From: JADFDG01 sp965232985
Lineage (GTDB): Bacteria > Pseudomonadota > Gammaproteobacteria > Pseudomonadales > JADFDG01
NCBI GenBank assembly: GCA_965232985.1
Contig: CBDDRC010000039.1
Coordinates: 62,001-126,000 of the forward strand
Direction of reading: 5' to 3'
DNA length: 64,000 nucleotides
Position 1 is the first letter of the stretch; the number at the start of each line of letters is the position of its first letter. The position numbers and the translations under genes were made by a program. This document shows positions 34,413-43,042 of this stretch, in pieces. A model generated the notes under the pieces. That model saw only the letters and a program-made list of their open reading frames with translations. It did no database searches and was not told the DNA's origin.

Positions 34413-34528
34413 CTCTCCGCTAGGATCACGACCGGCATACCATATGCAGCAGCGATGAGGCCGTACAGACCGGCCGGTGGCCTGCTGCAAATCCGGCATA
34501 ACAACAAAGACAATAATTGGAGAGGCCC

Positions 34529-36223
34529 ATGCAGGCGCAACAGATTGCCGACCGCCCCTGGACGCAGTTCTACCCCAGCCTGCCGGATTTCAACCAGCCG
34601 GTGTTGAGTCTCGCCGATGATGTAGAGCGGCACGCCAAAGAACAACCACAGGCTGCTGCTGCCGAATATCTCGGCGTCACGCTGCGTTACGGTGAGTTGA
34701 ATCGTTGGAGCAATCGCCTCGCCAATGCCCTGCGTGAGCGCGGCGTTCAACGTGGCGAAACCATTGGCCTGCACCTGCCGAATACCCCGCAGTATCTCAT
34801 CGGGCTGATTGCCGCTTCGAAACTCGGCTGCCCGGTAACCGGTGTTTCCCCCCTGCTGACGACGCCGGAAATCGAATACCAGTTCAAGGATGCCGAAGTG
34901 CGCTTCCTGATCACGCTCGATCAACTTTATACCGCCGCCGTGCTGCCCGCAGATGGTCGCTTGGGTTTGTTGCGCGGCATATTCGTCACCGGACCGATCG
35001 ACTTTTTACCCGTCTGGAAACAACAGCTCGCCTATCTGCTGAAAAAATTGCCGCGTCCGAACTGGAAGGCCATGACGCACACTCGCACCGAAGCGTTCAT
35101 GCCAGCGGTGAAACGCGCTGCCGACACCCGGGTACACACGGAAATTGCTAACGACGAAACTGTATTTATCCAGTACACCGGCGGTACCACCGGCAAACCG
35201 AAAGGCGCTGAGCTGAGCAAGAAAAACATGTTCGCCAATGGCCTGCAGGCCAGAGCCTTCATGGGCAGCGAAAGCAAGGATACCTTCGCCTCGGCGTTTC
35301 CGTTGTTTCATCAGGCCGGGCTGTCGATTGCACTGATGTCGCTGCGCGCCGGCGCCCGGCAACTGCTGATTCCCAATCCGCGCGACATCGATCACTTCAT
35401 CGACCAGATGAAGAAATTTCCGCCCAGCATCATCGGCAACGTGCCTTCGCTCTATCAGATGCTCATGGAAAAACCCGGTTTCCGCGAAGTCGACTTCTCG
35501 GGCCTGCGCACTGCTTTTTCCGGCGCCGCACCCTTCGCGCCGGAAGGCATCCGCCAACTGGAGCAGGTGATCGGCACCGGCAACCTGTGCGAAGGCTATG
35601 GCATGACCGAGACCAGCCCGATGATTACCATCAACCCGCCCGGCCGCGCCAAGCAGGGCACCGTCGGCATTCCCATCGCCGGCGGCGATCTGAAAATCAT
35701 GGATGCCGAAACCGGCGAACGGGAAATGCCGCAGGGTGAGCCTGGTGAGGTGACGGTCTGCGGCCCGCACATCATGAAAGGCTACCGCGGCCTGCATGAG
35801 GCAACGGCGCAAACGGTGCGCGTGCGTGACGGGCAGCGCTGGATGTATACCGGTGACATCGGCTTTCTCGACGCCGACGGCTATCTCACCATTTGTGATC
35901 GCGCCAAAGACATGCTGATCGTCGGCGGCTACAAGGTGTTCTCGGTGGAAGTTGAAGGCAAGCTCAAGGAGTTGCCGTTCATCGAATTGTGCGCCCTGGT
36001 CGGCCTGCCGGACCCGAAACGGCCCGGCAACGATATCGTCAAACTCTGGGTACAGCTGACGGCCGAAACACGCAGCGGCGACAAGGACGCCTACCGTGAA
36101 CAGATTCTCGGCTTCTGCCGAGCCAACATGGCACCCTACAAAGTGCCGAAGCACGTTGAGTTTCTCGACGCCCTGCCGCTGACGCCGGTAGGCAAGCTGG
36201 ACAAAAAAGTGTTGCGCAAGTAA
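34529..36223 (+). CDS. Long-chain-fatty-acid-CoA ligase family protein
   Basis: 564-aa AMP-forming ligase. The ATP-binding signature YTGGTTGKPKGA is near residues 215-226; YGMTETSP, a DG...YTGDIGFLDADGYL motif and the C-terminal Lys region PVGKLDKKVLRK are in place. It activates a carboxylic acid to its CoA thioester, the entry step to the cluster. The N-terminus is FadD-like. ATG 34529 was chosen for its overlapping GGAGAGG site; a TTG 12 bp upstream is less likely. Followed at 39 bp by an aldehyde dehydrogenase, which could supply the acid. Confidence 0.9.
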   Translation: MQAQQIADRPWTQFYPSLPDFNQPVLSLADDVERHAKEQPQAAAAEYLGVTLRYGELNRWSNRLANALRERGVQRGETIGLHLPNTPQYLIGLIAASKLGCPVTGVSPLLTTPEIEYQFKDAEVRFLITLDQLYTAAVLPADGRLGLLRGIFVTGPIDFLPVWKQQLAYLLKKLPRPNWKAMTHTRTEAFMPAVKRAADTRVHTEIANDETVFIQYTGGTTGKPKGAELSKKNMFANGLQARAFMGSESKDTFASAFPLFHQAGLSIALMSLRAGARQLLIPNPRDIDHFIDQMKKFPPSIIGNVPSLYQMLMEKPGFREVDFSGLRTAFSGAAPFAPEGIRQLEQVIGTGNLCEGYGMTETSPMITINPPGRAKQGTVGIPIAGGDLKIMDAETGEREMPQGEPGEVTVCGPHIMKGYRGLHEATAQTVRVRDGQRWMYTGDIGFLDADGYLTICDRAKDMLIVGGYKVFSVEVEGKLKELPFIELCALVGLPDPKRPGNDIVKLWVQLTAETRSGDKDAYREQILGFCRANMAPYKVPKHVEFLDALPLTPVGKLDKKVLRK

Positions 36224-36262
36224 TCACGCCACCATTTACCTGTTCCATCAGGAGGACGCCCC

Positions 36263-37717
36263 ATGAATACCGTAACCGACGTTACCCGCTCACAATCCGC
36301 CGCACCGACAGCCAACGACACCATTGCCCGGGTTTTTGCCAGCCAGCAGGAAACCGCCATTCGCTGGCGGACATCGACGGCCGAAGAGCGTATTGCACGT
36401 ATTGTCGCGCTGCGTGACGCCGTGCTCGGCAACGCCGACGCCCTGCGTGCGGCAGCAGCTGCAGATTTCCGCAAACCGGCCGCAGAAGTGGATTTGACCG
36501 AAATTTTTCCCATCGTCTCCGAGGCCAACAATACGATCAAGAATCTGCGGCGCTGGATGCGCCCGCAGAAGGTAAAACCCATTGCCATGATGCTCGGCAC
36601 CCGGGCCACCATCGAGCAGCAGCCGCGCGGCCGCTGCCTGATTATTTCGCCGTGGAATTATCCGGTTAATCTCACCTTTTGCCCGCTGATACTGGCCCTG
36701 GCCGCCGGCAATACCGCCATTCTCAAGCCTTCCGAGATGACACCACATCTGGCGGCTGAAATGAGCCGTATCGTGAAGGCCGTATTCAAGCCCAATGAAG
36801 TGGCGATTTTCGAAGGCGACGCCGAGGTTTCAAAACAGTTGCTGGACCTGCCGTTCGACCACATCTTCTTCACCGGTGCGCCGGCACTGGGCAAGGTGGT
36901 GATGGCCGCCGCTGCCCGCAACCTGACCAGCGTGACCCTGGAGTTGGGCGGCAAAAGCCCAACCGTCATTGATGAAAGCGCCGACCTCACCGCAGCAGCT
37001 GCCAACATCTGCTGGTCAAAATTCATTAACAACGGGCAGACCTGCATTGCACCGGATCACATCTACGTGCACAACTCGGTTGCTGCCGCCTTTGAACAGG
37101 CACTGAAAACGCGCATCGAAACCGTGTATGGCGTTGGTACTGAAAAGCAGATGGCCTCGCCGGATCTCGCCCGCGTCGTCAATCAACGCCACACCCTGCG
37201 GATCAAGACGCTGATCGACGATGCCCGCAGCCGCGGTGCCCGGGTGGCGCTGGGTGGCGACGTGCAGGAAGCCAGCTGCTTCGTGGCGCCCACCCTGCTC
37301 GCCGATGTGCCGGCAGACGCGCGCATCAACCACGAAGAAATTTTTGGTCCGGTGCTGCCGATGATTCGTTTCAACAACCTCGACGAAGTCGTCGATCACA
37401 TCAACAGCGCACCGAAACCGCTTGCACTTTATGTCTGGAGTGGCGACCGCAAGCGCGCGCGCTATCTGCTGCAGCGCACTTCGTCCGGCGGCGCCTGCAT
37501 CAACAATACCGTGGTGCATGCCATGCACCCACTGCTGCCTTTTGGCGGCGTGAATAACTCTGGCATCGGCAGCACGCACGCCGAATTTGGTTTCCGCGCA
37601 TTTTCCCATGCGCGCGCCGTTGCCGACACCCGCATGGCCATGGTGCAGGCGTTTTATCCGCCCTACACCGACCGGATGCGCAAACTGATCACCTTCGTCA
37701 TCCGCTATTTTGCTTAA
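36263..37717 (+). CDS. Aldehyde dehydrogenase (coniferyl-aldehyde/ALDH3-like)
   Basis: 484-aa NAD(P)-dependent aldehyde dehydrogenase. Catalytic signatures: the Glu in TLELGGKSP (about 227), the Cys in NGQTCIAPD (about 260), and the EEIFGPVLP helix. No signal peptide. The C-terminal tail RKLITFVIRYFA is hydrophobic, reminiscent of the membrane tail of some ALDH3 fatty-aldehyde enzymes. It would oxidise a fatty or aromatic aldehyde to the acid used by the ligase upstream (39-bp gap). A small DUF1993 gene follows after only 10 bp. Confidence 0.9.
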   Translation: MNTVTDVTRSQSAAPTANDTIARVFASQQETAIRWRTSTAEERIARIVALRDAVLGNADALRAAAAADFRKPAAEVDLTEIFPIVSEANNTIKNLRRWMRPQKVKPIAMMLGTRATIEQQPRGRCLIISPWNYPVNLTFCPLILALAAGNTAILKPSEMTPHLAAEMSRIVKAVFKPNEVAIFEGDAEVSKQLLDLPFDHIFFTGAPALGKVVMAAAARNLTSVTLELGGKSPTVIDESADLTAAAANICWSKFINNGQTCIAPDHIYVHNSVAAAFEQALKTRIETVYGVGTEKQMASPDLARVVNQRHTLRIKTLIDDARSRGARVALGGDVQEASCFVAPTLLADVPADARINHEEIFGPVLPMIRFNNLDEVVDHINSAPKPLALYVWSGDRKRARYLLQRTSSGGACINNTVVHAMHPLLPFGGVNNSGIGSTHAEFGFRAFSHARAVADTRMAMVQAFYPPYTDRMRKLITFVIRYFA

Positions 37718-37727
37718 GGAGCCTGCT

Positions 37728-38231
37728 ATGGCCTTTACCATCCGCGACGCATCAACCCCCATCTACAAGCGCGGCCTGCGCACCCTGCGGACCTTGCTGG
37801 ATCGCGCCGAGGCGCACGCCCAGGCCAACGGCATCGACATAAACACGCTGCTTGGTGCAAAACTGGCGCCGGACATGTTCGACTTCAAGAAGCAGGTGCA
37901 GATTGCCACCGATCACGCCAAGGGCGGTGCCGCCCGCCTCGCCGGCCTGGAGCCGCCGGCGTTCCCTGACCAGGAAACGAGCATCGCGGAGCTGCGCGTA
38001 CGGGTGCAGGCGATTCTCGAGTACGTCGATGGCATCGAAGAAAAACTCTACGCGGGCGCTGAGGATCGCGACATCAAACTGGTCTACCCATGGGCCACCT
38101 ACGAGTTCAAGGGCGCGAAATTTCTTACCTACTGGTCACTGCCGAATTTTTTCTTCCACCTGGCCACCGCATACGACATTCTTCGCGCACAGGGCGTGGC
38201 AATCGGCAAGGCGGATTTTCTCGGCAAGTAA
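37728..38231 (+). CDS. DUF1993 family protein
   Basis: 167-aa protein that matches DUF1993, a group of small helical proteins similar in outline to DinB-like folds. Features are the start MAFTIRDASTPIYKRGLRTLRTLLDRAEAHA-like helix, LAPDMFDFKKQVQIATDHAKGGAARLAG and a C-terminal FFFHLATAYDILRAQG. No function is established. It has no membrane segment. It begins 10 bp after the aldehyde dehydrogenase stop behind AAGGAGCCTGCT, so it belongs to the ligase-ALDH transcript. Confidence 0.85.
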   Translation: MAFTIRDASTPIYKRGLRTLRTLLDRAEAHAQANGIDINTLLGAKLAPDMFDFKKQVQIATDHAKGGAARLAGLEPPAFPDQETSIAELRVRVQAILEYVDGIEEKLYAGAEDRDIKLVYPWATYEFKGAKFLTYWSLPNFFFHLATAYDILRAQGVAIGKADFLGK

Positions 38232-38259
38232 ATTTCCGCCTCGGGCCGGCAGGTAACGA

Positions 38260-39099
38260 TCAATGTATTTTCGCTGAAGCTGCTACGCCAGCCAGCTCAC
38301 AACATGTTGCGTAGAAGCGATCCTGCAACTCGACATCTTGCGAGCGACCACTGCTGAACCGTGGCGGCTGTGCGGTGAAATATTGCCCCGTAACCCCCCT
38401 GTGCTTCGCCGAAAAAGCAAGATCGGCAACCAGTTTCGCCGCCGGCTCCGGCCCGATCAGGAACAGCTTGATGCCGGCATACAGGGGTTTGGGTAATTCG
38501 CGGTACAGCGGCGAACCGACGCCGCCCGGATGAATCGCGTTGCTCTTGACCCGGGTGCGCGTTGCCAGCGCATTGCTGTACAGCAAATTACCAAGCTTGG
38601 ATTGCGCATAAGCAGCCATGGCAAAGTACGGTTTGCGGCCCCGGAAACTGTTGAAATCGATATTGCCGAGCAGATGCAGCATTGACGAAACGTGCACGAT
38701 ACGGCCGTCTTCCGCCGCCTCGAGTGCCGGCAGCAGCAGTTGCGTCAGGAGAATCGGCCCGAGCGTATTGCCGCCGAACATCAACTCAAAGCCATCCTCG
38801 GTGAACCGCTGCGAGGCAGGATAGGCCCCCGCGTTGTTGACCAACGCATCCAGCACCGCATGCTTCGCAAGAAATGCCGAGACAAAGTTGCGGATGCCGT
38901 CGAACGACGCCAGATCGAGCGTGTAAATTTCGATTTCTGCACCCGGAATTTTCGCGCGAATTGCATCGGCAGCGTCGGCTGCCTTCTGCTGGTTGCGGCA
39001 GGCCAGGCATACGCGGATGCCCCGCGCTGCCATTTCCTGGGCGGTAGCGAGGCCGATGCCGGAATTGCCACCGGTAATGAGTACCGTTTTGCGCTGCAT
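38260..39099 (-). CDS. Short-chain dehydrogenase/reductase (retinol-dehydrogenase-like)
   Basis: 279-aa SDR. The cofactor motif TGGNSGIG (residues 9-16), NNAG-type strand (LVNNAGAY), Ser in VHVSSML and the catalytic YAQSK Tyr-Lys (about residues 154-158) are present. The arrangement resembles WW-domain oxidoreductase and retinol dehydrogenase-like proteins, which act on hydrophobic alcohols or ketones. It probably reduces or oxidises a lipid alcohol. It is transcribed opposite to its neighbours, converging on the DUF1993 gene and divergent from acnA with a 91-bp gap. Confidence 0.9.
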   Translation of the reverse strand: MQRKTVLITGGNSGIGLATAQEMAARGIRVCLACRNQQKAADAADAIRAKIPGAEIEIYTLDLASFDGIRNFVSAFLAKHAVLDALVNNAGAYPASQRFTEDGFELMFGGNTLGPILLTQLLLPALEAAEDGRIVHVSSMLHLLGNIDFNSFRGRKPYFAMAAYAQSKLGNLLYSNALATRTRVKSNAIHPGGVGSPLYRELPKPLYAGIKLFLIGPEPAAKLVADLAFSAKHRGVTGQYFTAQPPRFSSGRSQDVELQDRFYATCCELAGVAASAKIH

Positions 39100-39190
39100 G
39101 GGCAGATCCTCCCTTGTTCACTGGCCGTCGATTGGCCGGTCGGCGAGCGTAATATACCCCTCGTCATCGACCAAAAAGCAGGATTCCAGC

Positions 39191-42037
39191 ATGGCTGCGC
39201 ATAATCTCCACAACACACTCAAGGACATCAGCCTGAGCGGCGGCGTATGCCGTTATTACGCCCTGTCGGCCCTTGAGGCGGCCGGCCTCGGCAACGTTTC
39301 ACGGCTGCCGGTATCGATCCGCATCGTGCTCGAAGCCGTGCTGCGCAATGTCGATGGCAAAAAGGTCACGGAAGAACATGTGCGCCAGCTCGCAGCCTGG
39401 CAACCCAATGCCGCGCGCCTCAATGAAATTCCCTTCGTGGTGGCACGTGTGGTGTTGCAGGATTTCACCGGCGTCCCGCTGCTGGCCGACCTCGCAGCAA
39501 TGCGCAACGTGGCAAAAACTGCCGGCAAGAACCCGAAGGCGATTGAGCCATTGGTGCCTGTGGATCTGGTGGTCGATCACTCGGTGATGATCGATTTCTT
39601 CGGCAGCAAAGATGCATTGCGCAAAAACATGGAGCTGGAATACCAGCGCAATGGCGAGCGCTACCGGTTCATGAAATGGGGCATGCAGGCCTTCAATACC
39701 TTCGGCGTGGTGCCGCCGGGCATCGGCATCGTCCACCAGGTGAACCTCGAATACCTGTTTCGCGGTGTGCACGGCGCCAACAAAGACGGCTTGCTCTACC
39801 CGGACACACTGGTCGGCACCGATTCGCACACCACCATGATCAACGGCGCGGGCGTGGTCGGCTGGGGCGTCGGCGGCATCGAGGCCGAAGCCGGCATGCT
39901 CGGCCAGCCGGTGTATTTCCTGACACCGGATGTGATTGGCGTTGAGTTGAAAGGAGCGTTGCGCGAAGGCGTCACCGCTACCGACCTGGTACTTACCATC
40001 ACCGAACTGTTGCGCAAAGAGAAAGTGGTAGGGACGTTTGTCGAATTCTTCGGCGCGGGCGCCGCCTCGTTATCACTCACCGACCGCGCGACGATTGCCA
40101 ACATGGCGCCGGAATATGGCGCCACCATGGGCTTCTTCCCGGTTGATGACGAAACGATCAACTACCTGCGCGGTACCGGCCGCACCGAAACCGAAATCGA
40201 AGCGTTCGAAAAATACTTCAAGGCCCAAGGGCTATACGGCATGCCAATGGCCGGCGACATCGACTATACCCGCGTCGTGGTGCTGGATCTCGACAGCATT
40301 GTCCCGTCACTTGCCGGCCCCAAACGCCCGCAGGATCGCATCGAGCTGCCGCAGATGAAGGCACAGTTCGAGAAACTGTTCAGCGCAGCGCTCACCGAAA
40401 ACGGCTTCAACAAATCGCCAGCGGCACTGGGCAAGCGCTTCCCAACAAAGCTGGCGTTCACTGGCAACCCTGTCGTTCCGCTGTCGGCGCCGGTCGCCAA
40501 ACCAACAAAAGCGCGCAACGAAATCGAAATGATCGACAGCGAAAAACTGCCGGCGGCCACGGCGGCACACATTCCGGTAGTGGATGTCGGTCATGGCGAC
40601 GTGCTGATTGCGGCAATCACCTCCTGCACCAACACCTCCAATCCTGCGGTACTGATCGCGGCCGGGTTGCTCGCGAAAAAAGCCGTTGAACGTGGCCTTG
40701 GCGTCAATCCGCGTGTGAAAACCTCATTCGGCCCCGGTTCGCGCGTGGTACCGGAATATCTGCACGCAGCCGGCCTGCAGCCATACCTGGATGAACTCGG
40801 TTTCTCGGTCGCCGCCTTCGGCTGCACTACCTGCATCGGTAACGCCGGCGATCTGTACCCGGAAGTGAATGAGGCGATCATCGAAAATGATCTGATCGGC
40901 GCAGCGGTACTCTCCGGCAACCGCAACTTTGAGGCACGCATTCACCCGAACCTGAAAGCAAATTTCCTCGCGTCACCGCCGCTGGTAGTGGCCTTTGCGC
41001 TGGCCGGCCGCGTGAACATCGACCTCAGCCGTGAGGCGCTCGGCACCGGCAAGGACGGCAATCCGGTGTTCCTCAAAGACATCTGGCCGAGCAACGACGA
41101 AGTGCGCGCGCTCATGAAATACGCGATGAATCCGGACAATTTCCGGCGTCTGTACGCAGATTTCACCCAGGACAACGCTCTGTGGAACGAGCTCAAGGGC
41201 GCGCAGGGCGACGTGTATTCCTGGCCGGACTCCACCTATATCGCCAGGCCGCCGTTCTTCGACACCTTCACCATGCAACCCAAAGCGGTGCAACCGATCA
41301 ACAACGCCCGGGCGCTGCTCGTGCTCGGCGATTCCGTGACGACCGACCACATTTCTCCGGCTGGCTCATTCAAGGCGGCGACCCCGGCTGGCCAGTATCT
41401 GCTGGCGCAAGGCGTGCAACCGCTCGACTTCAACAGTTACGGTTCGCGACGCGGCAACCATGAAGTCATGATTCGCGGCACGTTCGCCAATGTGCGCGTC
41501 AGGAATCTGATGTTGCCGCCAGGCGCCGACGGTGCGCGCATCGAAGGCGGATATACGCTGCTGTTCGGCAAAGACGACCGCGATGGCAGGCAAACCACCG
41601 TTTACGACGCCGCGATGGAATACCGGCAGCGTGGCACCGCCACGATCGTGTTCGCCGGCGAGGAATACGGTACCGGCTCGTCACGCGACTGGGCCGCCAA
41701 GGGTACCCAACTGCTCGGTATTCGTGCGGTGATTGCGCGCAGCTTCGAGCGCATCCATCGCTCCAACCTGGTCGGGATGGGCGTGCTGCCGCTGCAGTTC
41801 CTCGGTAACGACTCAATCCAGTCGCTGGGAATTACCGGCAGCGAAACCTTTAGCATCGCAGGCGTCGGCACCCAGATGAAACCGCAGCAGGACATGACCC
41901 TGGTAATCACCCGCGCCGATGCATCTGTGCAAGCTGTCGTGGTGCGTTCGCGCATCGACACGCCCATTGAAGTGGACTACTTTCTGCACGGCGGCATCCT
42001 GCCGTATGTGTTGCGACAGATACTCGCCTCGGCGTGA
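39191..42037 (+). CDS. acnA: Aconitate hydratase A
   Basis: 948-aa [4Fe-4S] enzyme interconverting citrate and isocitrate. The cluster Cys residues are in SCTNTSN (about 479) and GCTTCIGN (about 544 and 547). Substrate motifs QVNLEYL, GTDSHTTMINGAGVVGWGVGG, and the swivelling domain's GSSRDWAAKG are in place. It is longer than E. coli AcnA (891 aa), like the 910-aa Pseudomonas forms. The ATG at 39191 is chosen because AAHNLHNTLKDIS begins the known N-terminus; upstream sequence in frame belongs to the divergent gene region. The ORF of the next gene starts directly at its stop codon. A 2-methylisocitrate dehydratase role is less likely from length and motifs. Confidence 0.93.
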   Translation: MAAHNLHNTLKDISLSGGVCRYYALSALEAAGLGNVSRLPVSIRIVLEAVLRNVDGKKVTEEHVRQLAAWQPNAARLNEIPFVVARVVLQDFTGVPLLADLAAMRNVAKTAGKNPKAIEPLVPVDLVVDHSVMIDFFGSKDALRKNMELEYQRNGERYRFMKWGMQAFNTFGVVPPGIGIVHQVNLEYLFRGVHGANKDGLLYPDTLVGTDSHTTMINGAGVVGWGVGGIEAEAGMLGQPVYFLTPDVIGVELKGALREGVTATDLVLTITELLRKEKVVGTFVEFFGAGAASLSLTDRATIANMAPEYGATMGFFPVDDETINYLRGTGRTETEIEAFEKYFKAQGLYGMPMAGDIDYTRVVVLDLDSIVPSLAGPKRPQDRIELPQMKAQFEKLFSAALTENGFNKSPAALGKRFPTKLAFTGNPVVPLSAPVAKPTKARNEIEMIDSEKLPAATAAHIPVVDVGHGDVLIAAITSCTNTSNPAVLIAAGLLAKKAVERGLGVNPRVKTSFGPGSRVVPEYLHAAGLQPYLDELGFSVAAFGCTTCIGNAGDLYPEVNEAIIENDLIGAAVLSGNRNFEARIHPNLKANFLASPPLVVAFALAGRVNIDLSREALGTGKDGNPVFLKDIWPSNDEVRALMKYAMNPDNFRRLYADFTQDNALWNELKGAQGDVYSWPDSTYIARPPFFDTFTMQPKAVQPINNARALLVLGDSVTTDHISPAGSFKAATPAGQYLLAQGVQPLDFNSYGSRRGNHEVMIRGTFANVRVRNLMLPPGADGARIEGGYTLLFGKDDRDGRQTTVYDAAMEYRQRGTATIVFAGEEYGTGSSRDWAAKGTQLLGIRAVIARSFERIHRSNLVGMGVLPLQFLGNDSIQSLGITGSETFSIAGVGTQMKPQQDMTLVITRADASVQAVVVRSRIDTPIEVDYFLHGGILPYVLRQILASA

Positions 42038-42997
42038 ATGATTGACCGGTTTTCTTTTCCCACTCCAGCCCTATCGGTAGACGAAATGACCAGCCTCGCA
42101 GCCCGTGCCATCAAGCGTTACAGCCGTGCCATCGTCAAGACCAACCCGTCTTCAAAAGAAGAACTGGTGCGGCACCTGCGCCGCACGATGAACAACCCGC
42201 CGCCACTGCCCTTCAGAATGCCGCCGACAGTGCGCGTGACCGAGTTTCACGGCCACGGCATCCAGGGCGATTGGCTGCAAGTGCAATCGGCAACGCGCGT
42301 CATTCTGTACCTGCACGGCGGCGGCTACATCGCTGGCGTGACCAAAACCTATCATCCCCTGTGCGGCCGTCTCGCAGACGCACTACAAGCCGATGTTTTC
42401 CTGCCGGCATACCGGCTCGCACCCGAACATCCGTTTCCGGCAGCCCTCGAGGATGCGGTTGCAACCTATGACATGCTGCTTGAACGCGGCTGGCACCCGG
42501 AGCATATCGTGATCGCCGGCGATTCTGCCGGCGGCGGCCTCACCCTTGCCACGCTGCTGAAATTGCGTGACGACAAAAAGCCGCTGCCGGGTTGTGCGCT
42601 CGTGATGTCGCCGTTCGCAGACATGACCGTGACAGCAAAATCGCATGTAACGAACGACGCCACCGATGCAATCCTGTCCGCAGGCATGCTGGCCATGGCC
42701 GAAGATCTGTACGTGCGCAACGAAGCCGATCTGCGTCATCCCTACGCCTCACCGGTATTCGGCGATTTCACCGGCCTGCCGCCGCTGCTGGTGAGCGTCG
42801 AGGAAGAGGAATGCCTGCGCGACGATGCCTATGCCGTGGTTGAGCGCGCCAAGGCTGCCGGCGTGCCGATCTCACTGATCTCACGACGCGGGCTGCTGCA
42901 CGTCTGGCCGGTGTTCTATCCACTGCTGCCGGAAGCACGTGCCGATGTGGCAAAATTTGTCGAGTTCGTGCGCAAGGTTGTACCGGCGCGGCGCTGA
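42038..42997 (+). CDS. HSL-family alpha/beta hydrolase
   Basis: 319-aa hormone-sensitive-lipase-type esterase. The oxyanion motif HGGGY lies near residues 93-97, the nucleophile Ser in GDSAGG near 160-165, the acid in LLVSVEEEE or near it, and the His in LLHVWPVFYP. It begins with the ATG next to the acnA TGA (TGAATG), so its translation must be coupled to acnA. It should hydrolyse an acyl or steroid-type ester; members of this family are common in lipid-degrading bacteria. Pairing with aconitase is unusual. Confidence 0.9.
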   Translation: MIDRFSFPTPALSVDEMTSLAARAIKRYSRAIVKTNPSSKEELVRHLRRTMNNPPPLPFRMPPTVRVTEFHGHGIQGDWLQVQSATRVILYLHGGGYIAGVTKTYHPLCGRLADALQADVFLPAYRLAPEHPFPAALEDAVATYDMLLERGWHPEHIVIAGDSAGGGLTLATLLKLRDDKKPLPGCALVMSPFADMTVTAKSHVTNDATDAILSAGMLAMAEDLYVRNEADLRHPYASPVFGDFTGLPPLLVSVEEEECLRDDAYAVVERAKAAGVPISLISRRGLLHVWPVFYPLLPEARADVAKFVEFVRKVVPARR

Positions 42998-43042
42998 TTT
43001 ATTCAATCGCGTGCAAAGAATAAATAAATGGAGAAACAGGCC

